From: Aristolochia californica
Lineage: Eukaryota > Streptophyta > Magnoliopsida > Piperales > Aristolochiaceae
Assembly (NCBI GenBank): GCA_029961685.1
Contig: JARWKL010000008.1
Coordinates: 9,922,501 to 9,986,500, forward strand
Length of the DNA: 64,000 nt
Direction: 5' to 3'
The position numbers were made by a program, and so were the translations under genes. Below the pieces are notes generated by a model. It was given only the letters and a program-made list of their open reading frames with translations. It was not told where the DNA came from and searched no databases. Every line of letters begins with the position of its first letter. Within the stretch, counting starts at the first letter, position 1. Below are positions 56,897 through 64,000 of the stretch, one piece after another.

Positions 56897-58705
56897 TTGG
56901 CCAGCCACATGAGTGAACAAGCACAAAATAGACTCCCGAGTCAAACCATTCCTAACCCCAAAAGCACACATGAGAGTGGGTTGAGTTCCAAACACCACCA
57001 TGAGCAAGCCAAAGCCATAACCACCCTTAGGAGTGGTCGTGAGTTGAACAATGGGGTAGGGACCACTAAGTCTAAGGAGTCAAAGGATGACAATGGGGAC
57101 ACATCATTGAGTGAAGAACCTCCAAGTTCTCCACCAACAGCCAAGCAGATCCCTAACCAAGTCCCACCAGCTCCTTATCCGCAGAGGTTATCGGGCCCTC
57201 CTAGGAAAGGAGATAGCATGCATGAAACGTTGGAACTGTTTAGTAAGGTTCACATTAACATTCCACTTCTTGATGCTATTAGGCAAGTCCCTGCCTATGC
57301 CCGATTTTTGAAAGACCTTTGTACACAAAAGAGAAAAAAACATGTTAACAAAAAGGTCTTTCTTACTGAGAATGTAAGCTCAATTCTGAAGCACAACACT
57401 CCTCCTAAAGTTAAAGATCCTGGATGTCCCACAATTTCATGTGTCATTGGTGAACATACCATCCAGAGAGCTCTTCTTGACTTAGGGGCAAGTGTGAATT
57501 TGCTTCCTTTCTTTGTGTACCAGCAATTAGGTTTGGGGGAATTGAAGCCTACTCCCATCACACTTCAACTAGCTGACCGTTCTGTCAAGATACCACGAGG
57601 AATAGTTGAAGATGTTTTGATAAAAGTGGACAAATTTCTGTTCCCGGTTGATTTCATTGTTCTTGATACAGAACCAGTAGTCAATGTGACCAACCAAATT
57701 CTTGTCATCCTAGGACGTCCCTTCTTAGCCACATCTAATGCTATCATTCATTGTAAAAGTGGTGAGTTGGCGTTGTCTTTTGGAAATTTTATGGTCTCAT
57801 TGAATGTATTTAATGTCGGGCACCACCCACTTGAGTCTGATGATCTGAGTACTGCATTTAAGATAGAGACTGTTATGCTTGATCACGAATCCACTCTTGA
57901 ATCTTTTGAGTCTTGCATAACATCTTTAGACATGGACTATTTTGATGAGGAAACATATTTTCAAGAGGTTGACTCTTTACTCAGTTCTGTACCTTTGTTG
58001 GAGGAAGCTTATGAGGTTATCACAACTGATCATCCACAAGATCTTCATCTTTACTTGGACAAACCTCTTGAAACTTCCAAGCTAGATCTTAAGCCACTTC
58101 CGCCCACGTTGAAGTATGCATTCTTGGGGTCCATGAACTCATTACCAGTCATTATTTCCTCTGATTTGAGTACTGAGCAGGAGGAACAATTGACTGAAGT
58201 TTTACAAGCACACAGAGAGGCATTGGGGTGGACTCTTGATGCCTTAAAAGGGATTAGCCCCTCCATATGCATGCATTGTATTCATTTGGAGGAGGGGACT
58301 AAAGCCTCAAGTGAGATGCAACGTAGGTTAAATCCCCATATGCTGGAGGTTGTGAGAGAAGAAGTCATCAGGTTGCTTGTGACAGGAATCATTTACCCTA
58401 TTTCCGATAGCACCTGGGTGAGTCCAATTCAAGTTGTCCCTAAGAAAGGGGGGATAACGATAATGAAAAATGAGAGTGGTGAATTGATTCCCACAAGAAC
58501 TACCACCAAGTGGCGTGTCTGCATTGACTGTAGAAAACTTAATTCCACCACTAGGAAGGATCACTTCCCACTACCTTTTATTGATCAAGTGCTAGAGCGA
58601 TTGGTCGGCCACAATTTTTATTGCTTCTTAGATGGATACTCCGGCTACAATCAAATTCCCATTGCTCCAGAAGACCAGAAAAAGACCACATTCATGTGTC
58701 CGTTT
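56897..58705 (+). pseudogene. pol: Athila protease and RT N-terminal half
   Basis: One frame of about 600 codons. A hydrophilic gag-pol linker comes first (TTLRSGRELNN, PPYPQRLSG-like PAPYPQRLSGPPRKG), then protease with TISCVIGEHTIQRALLDLGA (DLGAS active site near 57479), LGRPFLATSNAIIHC, a long spacer, and RT start: LNPHMLEVVREEVIRLLVTG, WVSPIQVVPKKGG, WRVCIDCRKLNSTTRKDHFP, LPFIDQVLERLVGHNFYCFL and DGYSGYNQIPIAPEDQKKTT (first catalytic Asp). A one-base frameshift at about 58700 moves the remaining RT to another frame. Confidence 0.92.
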
Positions 58706-59228
58706 TGGCACCTATGCTTACAAACGCATGCCTTTTGGTTTATGCAATGCGCCCGCCACTTTCCAACGGTGCATGATGAGTATTTTTTCTGACATGATTG
58801 GTGACTTTTTAGAGGTATTTATGGATGAATTTTTTGTGTTTGGCTCTAGTTTTGATACATGTCTGCACAATCTTTCACTTGTATTGTCCCGTTGCATTAA
58901 GTCCAATTTAGTCTTGAATTGGGAGAAATGCCACTTCATGGTAAAAGAAGGAATTGTTTTAGGACATGTAGTGTCTGAGCAGGGTGTAGAAGTGGACAAA
59001 GCCAAGGTTGACCTAATTGCCAATCTGCCACCACCTACTTCTATGAAGGGGGTGCGTTCTTTCCTTGGCCATGCTGGGTTCTATAGGCGCTTCATTAAGG
59101 ACTTTAGCAATATTTCTCATCCTTTGACGAATTTGCTTGCTCAAGATGTTGCTTTTGCCTTTGATGATGCCTGTATTCATGCTTTTGAGACACTGAAGAA
59201 ATGTTTGTTCACTACACCCATTGTCTAA
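58690..59228 (+). pseudogene. pol: Athila RT C-terminal half
   Basis: Reads FGTYAYKRMPFGLCNAPATF, QRCMMSIFSDMIGDFLEVFM, then FMDEFFVFG: the usual FMDDF pair is Asp-Glu (58824-58829), a third-base change GAT/GAC to GAA. Thumb motifs follow: LVLNWEKCHFMVKEGIVLGH, VVSEQGVEVDKAKVDLIANL, RSFLGHAGFYRRFIKDFSNI. A TAA at 59226-59228 (CAA in a healthy copy, inference) separates it from RNase H in the same frame. Confidence 0.92.
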
Positions 59229-59243
59229 CCCCCTACTTGGTCT

Positions 59244-60989
59244 TTGCCTTTTGAGTTGATGTGTGATGCCTCTGATTATGCATTGGGGGCTGTTTTGGGG
59301 CAAAAGACGGATAAAATTCCCTGTATCATTCAGTATGCTAGCCGCACTCTTCATGATGCTCAATTGAATTACACTACCACTGAGAAGGAGTTGTTAGCTG
59401 TTGTGTTTGCCTTGAAAAAATTCAGATCATATCTGTTAGGGTCAAAGGTTATAGTGTTAACTGATCATTCTGCTTTGAAGTACTTATTATCCATCAAGGA
59501 CACTAAACCTCGCTTGATTAGATGGATCTTGCAATTGCAAGAATTTGACCTTGAGATTCGAGATAAGAAGGGTTGTGAGAATGTTGTTGCTGATCATCTA
59601 TCTAGGATCTGTGTAGCACCTCAGGAAGGATTCCTTCCTTTAAATGATTCCTTCCCTGATGAACAACTTCTCCAAGTATCCCAGTTGCCTTGGTTTGCCG
59701 ACATAGTCAACTATCTTGTAACTTATAAGATTCCTGATTATTGGAGTAAACAAGATCGGTTGAAAATGTTTTCCCAAGTCAAACATTTTTTTTGGGACGA
59801 CCCTTATTTGTTCAAGGTGTGTCCTGACCAAGTCATTAGGCATTGTGTACATGAGCAAGACTTTGCCAACATTCTTGAATTTTGTCATTCCCACGCATGT
59901 GGTGGACATTTTGGTGCTAGAAAGACCGTGGCTAAAGTCTTGCAATGTGGTTTTTATTGGGCTTCATTATTTAGAGATGCCCGTGAGTTTTGTCGTGTGT
60001 GTGATAAATGCCAATGGACTGGTTGTTTGTCTAGGAAGAACATGATGCCTCTTAACCCCATTCTTATTGTTGAATTGTTTGATGTGTGGGGTATTGACTT
60101 CATGGGTCCTTTTCCTATCTCGTTCGGCTATCAATACATCCTTGTTGCTGTTGAATATGTCTCTAGATGGATTGAAGCTATTGCATGTAAGACAAATGAT
60201 CACAAAGTGGTGGTAAAGTTTTTAAAAGAAAACATCTTTAATCGGTTTGGTACCCCGAGAACGATCATCAGTGATGGGGGATCTCATTTTTGTAACAGAC
60301 CATTTGAGACCTTATTGAAGAAATATTCCATCACTCATCGGGTGTCCACTCCGTACCACCCGCAAACTTGTGGTCAAGTGGAAATCTCTAATAGGGAGAT
60401 CAAACGGATTTTGGAGAAGTCGGTTCGCTTTGATAGGAAAGATTGGTCCACTCGATTGGACGATGCTTTATGGGCCTATCGAACAACTTATAAGACTCCT
60501 ATTGGGATGTCTCCATTTCGCCTAGTGTTTGGCAAAGTATGTCATCTACCTGTTGAGCTTGATCATAGAGCTTATTGGGCCATTAAGGCTTTGAATTTTG
60601 ATTTGACTCAAGCGGGTGAGGAGAGAAAATTGCAATTGAATGAGTTGGAGGAGATACGTCATGATGCTTATGAGAATGCCAAATTGTATAAGGAACGAAC
60701 AAAGCTTTTACATGATAAATCTATTTTTCGCAAGTCTTTTACTGTTGGGCAGAATGTTTTACTTTATAACTCACGATTGCATTTGTTTCCAGGAAAGCTA
60801 AGATCCAGGTGGTCTGGTCCATTTGAAGTTACACAGGTGTTTCCTCATGGCGCTATTGAGATTCGCAACCACGGAGATGGGTCGGTCTTCAAAGTTAACG
60901 GTCAGAGGCTCAAACCGTATCTTGAGAATGTCCCCACACTGAAGGAGGTGATGGTGATTTTTTTGGAGGAACCTGTCATTTTATCTTGA
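59244..60989 (+). CDS. pol: Athila RNase H plus integrase, open for 581 codons
   Basis: RNase [69 protein letters not shown] and [10 protein letters not shown]. Integrase: zinc finger [14 protein letters not shown] and CRVCDKCQ (HHCC complete, near 59890-60010), core [20 protein letters not shown] (D), [19 protein letters not shown] (D), [20 protein letters not shown] (E), so the DDE triad is intact. C-terminus: [35 protein letters not shown]. No chromodomain. It is the C-terminal part of a polyprotein, without its own start; ATG at 59244 is only the first Met after the stop. Confidence 0.93.
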   Translation: MPFELMCDASDYALGAVLGQKTDKIPCIIQYASRTLHDAQLNYTTTEKELLAVVFALKKFRSYLLGSKVIVLTDHSALKYLLSIKDTKPRLIRWILQLQEFDLEIRDKKGCENVVADHLSRICVAPQEGFLPLNDSFPDEQLLQVSQLPWFADIVNYLVTYKIPDYWSKQDRLKMFSQVKHFFWDDPYLFKVCPDQVIRHCVHEQDFANILEFCHSHACGGHFGARKTVAKVLQCGFYWASLFRDAREFCRVCDKCQWTGCLSRKNMMPLNPILIVELFDVWGIDFMGPFPISFGYQYILVAVEYVSRWIEAIACKTNDHKVVVKFLKENIFNRFGTPRTIISDGGSHFCNRPFETLLKKYSITHRVSTPYHPQTCGQVEISNREIKRILEKSVRFDRKDWSTRLDDALWAYRTTYKTPIGMSPFRLVFGKVCHLPVELDHRAYWAIKALNFDLTQAGEERKLQLNELEEIRHDAYENAKLYKERTKLLHDKSIFRKSFTVGQNVLLYNSRLHLFPGKLRSRWSGPFEVTQVFPHGAIEIRNHGDGSVFKVNGQRLKPYLENVPTLKEVMVIFLEEPVILS

Positions 60990-62845
60990 ATGCGTCAGAG
61001 TCTTGCTTACGACTATAAACTTAGCACATTGTGGGCAATCCCCACGTTTCTATCCCTTTGTATATTAAAGTTTTATTTTTGGTTTATTCATTCTTATTTG
61101 GGATAACCTTTGGTGTACTCTAGTCTTGATTAATTGGAGGTCCCCCAACGATGCCAACCCCATCATGGACTCGGGGTACTCTCTTGTCGGCTGAGAGCAT
61201 AAATGGTTCCGGTAGTCGATGACCAGACTTTTGGTCCCTAGTTTGAAAGGTCTATACTCAAACAACCATTCTGGGATTGACCAGTTCGATCTTGAAGTAT
61301 TGAATGAAAACCTTATGGTGAGTAACTTAAGGACTTGTGTTCAACACATGATTCCTGCTGCCTTCAGTGGCCAGTCACACGGAGATTTCTTCAAAGTGTG
61401 ATGTGGGATAGCGGTTTCATCTGCGGATGATTACCTATGGGTACGGCTGATACGAGTAAACCTTCTTCGAGGGAGACTATGTATCATTCTTGGGAGTCTT
61501 TATTGACTTTTCGGTATTATTGTTGATGACTAAACACATATGGTCCCACCTATGGATTTAGGAGCCCTGAGGGAGCTTAACCCTTACTCTGCTGGAGTTT
61601 AACTAGCTAAGCTGTTATTCCTTTTTGTAGTTGTGGTTTTTTAACTTTTCCCCATTGAGGACAATGTCAAGTGTAGGTTTGGGGGGGGGGGGGGGGGGGG
61701 GGGTGTGGAGGAAACGACTCTTTTATGTCTTAGCAATAATTTTCTTTTGATTTCTGTTCGTGGTTTTCAAATTACTCCTTTTAGTATGTGGTTAACGTTA
61801 GTAGAGTTAAAATAAGTTGCTCAAATGTGTTTCAAAATTTTTCGTAAAACTGTGTAGAATAGGCCTATTAGAAATCTGATATCATTTGTTGTGATCCATG
61901 AGAATTCAGTGGGATAACATACTATTGCATTAGACTTGGAACTTAGTTGCAAAAGAGAACATGTAAATCTAGTGTTGATCTATGTTAGTCTGAATAGTCT
62001 TGTATGCCTGTTTGAACTCATTCCTTTTTATACCTCAGTGAAATTCCTTGTTGTAATGTATGAATGCAAATGGAAATGCTCTTGCTTGCAAAAGACAGAC
62101 AGAAACAGCCTGGGCAAACCTAGGGACATGCACCAGAACAATCGATTACTTAAAAATAAGTGCATGTGCAGTGAAGACGAATACAAAATGGTGGTAATAC
62201 CAAAAGTATTCAGTGAAACAAAAATTACGCTGGTAATAGCAAAAGTGAGCTGGTAATAGCGTAAAATGGGTTTAAATCTGGAAGCAATGAGTTTCCTTAA
62301 CTTTGATGATGAATTGTAATTTGAAAGAAGTTGCAGGTTAAGATTGAAATTGGTATATTTCTTTTGTGAGATTGTCAGACAACAGGCTTACTCGACTATT
62401 TTCTCTTAATTGTGCTGTGACCAGGATTTTATTGTTTGTTCTGTTGAAGTAATTGTTTATGGGTCACATTGGTTCAGGTGGAGTAACAATGAGTGTATTT
62501 GGATTGATAATATGCTATATTTTACACAGGTGTTCAAATTGCACAGGATCTCATATGATTTTCAGATATTTTATGATACTAAGTGTTAGTCATATGCAAA
62601 TGAGGAGTAAATTTTCTTTAGTTTTCTTTTTATATTATTCATTTAGATGAATTTTATGGGTAAATTCCATGCAAACCCTCACGAGACATAACTCGTCCAC
62701 TACTGCAAAGTAGGGGTTTAACGGCTTGTTGCATGCGCTAAATGCAATCGTGCTCCCTACAAAAGTGGCATTTTGTTTTCCTAGGCTTAATTTTGGTTCG
62801 ATTGTTGTTTTGTTAGGGACTAGCAAAGATTTAGGTTTGGGGGTG
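60990..62845 (+). other. Athila 3' non-coding tail with two PPT-like runs
   Basis: 1.86 kb without a supported gene; the place where some Athila elements carry an env-like frame. A frame at 61936-62256 (106 codons) has no signal peptide or membrane segment pattern I would trust. GAGGACAATGTCAAGTGTAG followed by G23 (61681-61703) looks like an internal PPT; the true PPT (TTTAGGTTTGGGGGTG) is at 62830-62845. Short repeats (GGTAATA.CAAAAGT) lie at 62191-62265. Confidence 0.7.
61681..61703. repeat. G23 homopolymer in internal PPT-like run
   Basis: Twenty-three G after GTGTAGGTTT and before TGTGGAGG. Confidence 0.95.
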
Positions 62846-64000
62846 TGATAGATGCCATATTCTGACATGAGAACTAGGTTAATTATAATAGAATAACCTT
62901 TATAATTGTGTTATAGGTGGTTATTTATCGGTTTTCAAATGAACGTGTATTTATTGAATTTGGCATTAATCACTGTCTATATTGCATATTTTTCTCTCCT
63001 GAATTATATTTCATTGTTTTTAGGGTTTATTTCTTCCTGAAATACTTTTTATGGATTCAATTATGGAATTTCAGGGGAATTTTGGTGGAGAAGGAGATAT
63101 TTACCAAAATGCCCTTAGTGAAATGGAGGTGATTTTTTAGGGCAAATCGTATTAAAACAAAAGGGAGCGTCGAGTGAAAGGGGGGGAGGGTCGACCAAAA
63201 CAGAGCATCGTAGACTGAAATAGGGGAAGACCCGAGAGGATTTTGCCACCGTCGTTTGCCGCGCCACCGTCGTCCACCGCCGTCCGGCAACCGAGAATAG
63301 ACCCGAGGAGAGCTCGAGAGAGTCTCCGTCGCGGTGAGTTCGACAGTGCCAGTTTCTGCTCGCAAGGCCGAGAGGTGACCCAAGAGGGCTTCTCCGATGC
63401 CAATTCTGCATTCCGACCATCCTCCGACGTCGATTACCTATTTCCGACCATTCCCGAAGCTAATCCGACTCCTACAGAGACTCGAGAGAGCCGGTTAGAG
63501 GACTTCAGCTCCATTTCGTTCTTCGCTGGTCATCACCTCCATCAGTGGGCTTCTATCCTTCTTCGCCGGTGCCATCTCTACCTCCGACCACTCGCTCTTG
63601 CTACCCGAAGTGATCAATTTTGGGAAATTGCAGCACCCGTGAGAATGAGTCTGCTGCCCAAGCGAGAGGAAGGAGAAGGGGAGTAAACCGTCATTTTGAA
63701 ATTTAATTTTTCTATAGTTTGAACTTAGGTTTTGAATGTTTATTAAATGTGATTTGATAATTAATGTTTATTGAATATTTGTTTTCCGGATATTTGATTA
63801 AATTAGCTAGTTAGGGTAGGATTATAATTTAGGTTGGATTTTGGTATTTTAATCCGATTTCTGTCTTTCACTCTATGCGCCCAAGAGGGGTTAGACGCAA
63901 GGATTGAGAAATTGGATCAGTGGTTACGTGGTGCTCGAGAGAAGCACAAATCACCGTAAAATCCAGAGTTAACGTTTCCTGATGTGCAAGTAGTTAACCA
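62846..64000 (+). repeat. 3' LTR of the Athila element (incomplete)
   Basis: Starts TGATAGATGCCATATTCTGA right after the PPT and follows the 5' LTR to the window end, which corresponds to about 55193 in the 5' LTR; some 195 bp are still missing. It spans the region that is N in the 5' LTR. Confidence 0.93.

Larger units (their letters stand above)
54055..64000 (+). mobile_element. Athila-lineage Ty3/gypsy element, 3' end beyond window
   Basis: 5' LTR, tRNA-Asp-type PBS, gag, protease (DLGAS), RT, RNase H, integrase without chromodomain but with the [12 protein letters not shown]-terminus, a 1.9-kb non-coding tail, PPT and the 3' LTR start. PBS type and protein motifs point to the Athila branch. 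The 3' LTR leaves the window about 200 bp before its end, so the element is about 10.2 kb. The left flank is the C-tract of a satellite monomer (CCTTC at 54050-54054). Confidence 0.93.

Noticed and set aside
61936..62256. Possible env-like gene downstream of Athila pol.
   Set aside because: Only 106 codons, no convincing signal peptide, membrane anchor or coiled coil, and no continuation in other frames.
63243..63686. 147-codon frame in the Athila 3' LTR, also open for 111 codons in the 5' LTR.
   Set aside because: GC-rich Arg/Pro/Ser-rich translation with frames open on both strands; the two LTRs are copies of one another, so sharing is not evidence of selection.
1..64000. Endogenous pararetrovirus or other integrated plant virus.
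   Set aside because: No movement-protein, coat-protein or pararetroviral RT arrangement; every pol segment has a copia or gypsy domain order with LTRs.

Overview
This window looks like nuclear heterochromatin from a flowering plant, probably pericentromeric. I see no intact host gene, tRNA or rRNA gene. The content is LTR retrotransposons of both plant superfamilies (Ty1/copia and Ty3/gypsy, including chromodomain and Athila-type lineages) plus a 30-kb satellite array. The species cannot be named from the sequence. A 100-N run at 54881-54980 shows this is a scaffolded assembly.

Region 1 (1-24235) is a nest of retrotransposons. A minus-strand copia element (C1, 2163-6771) is interrupted in its RT by the end of a deleted gypsy element (G1, to 2162) and in its 5' LTR by a plus-strand copia (C2, from 6772). 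C2's gag is cut by a minus-strand LTR element without coding capacity (E0, 8497-11331). E0's 5' LTR is cut by a plus-strand gypsy (E1, from 11332). E1's RT is cut by a minus-strand gypsy (E2, 13891-22733; target duplication ATCAC). E2's gag is cut by a complete 5151-bp minus-strand chromodomain gypsy (E3, 16984-22134; target duplication CCAGA). E2 is the most interesting: it keeps gag and protease but has no RT, RNase H or integrase. In their place it carries the C-terminal part of a host glutamate carboxypeptidase II/AMP1-type gene and a second, unidentified segment.

Region 2 (24236-54054) is a head-to-tail AT-rich satellite with a monomer of about 680 bp; I placed about 43 copies by one conserved anchor. 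It contains a short non-autonomous LTR element (28680-30111, target duplication ACAAC), a 282-bp foreign block of GTGGGACCCAC-type repeats (42650-42931), shortened monomers with recurring junctions, an A-B-A'-B' block of half monomers, and C-tracts of 5 to 33 bases at one fixed monomer position.

Region 3 (54055-64000) is an Athila-lineage gypsy element (5' LTR, tRNA-Asp-type PBS, gag, protease, RT, RNase H, integrase, 3' LTR running off the window) inserted at a C-tract of the satellite. Its integrase looks intact; gag and RT are broken. Every RT active site readable in the window (C1, E1, E3, Athila) is altered at the catalytic Asp pair, so no element here looks autonomous now.

The elements do not form a pathway. 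What they share is lineage: G1, E0 and the satellite-borne element share U3 and PPT sequence; E1, E2 and E3 have related LTR starts and gag-protease sequences.
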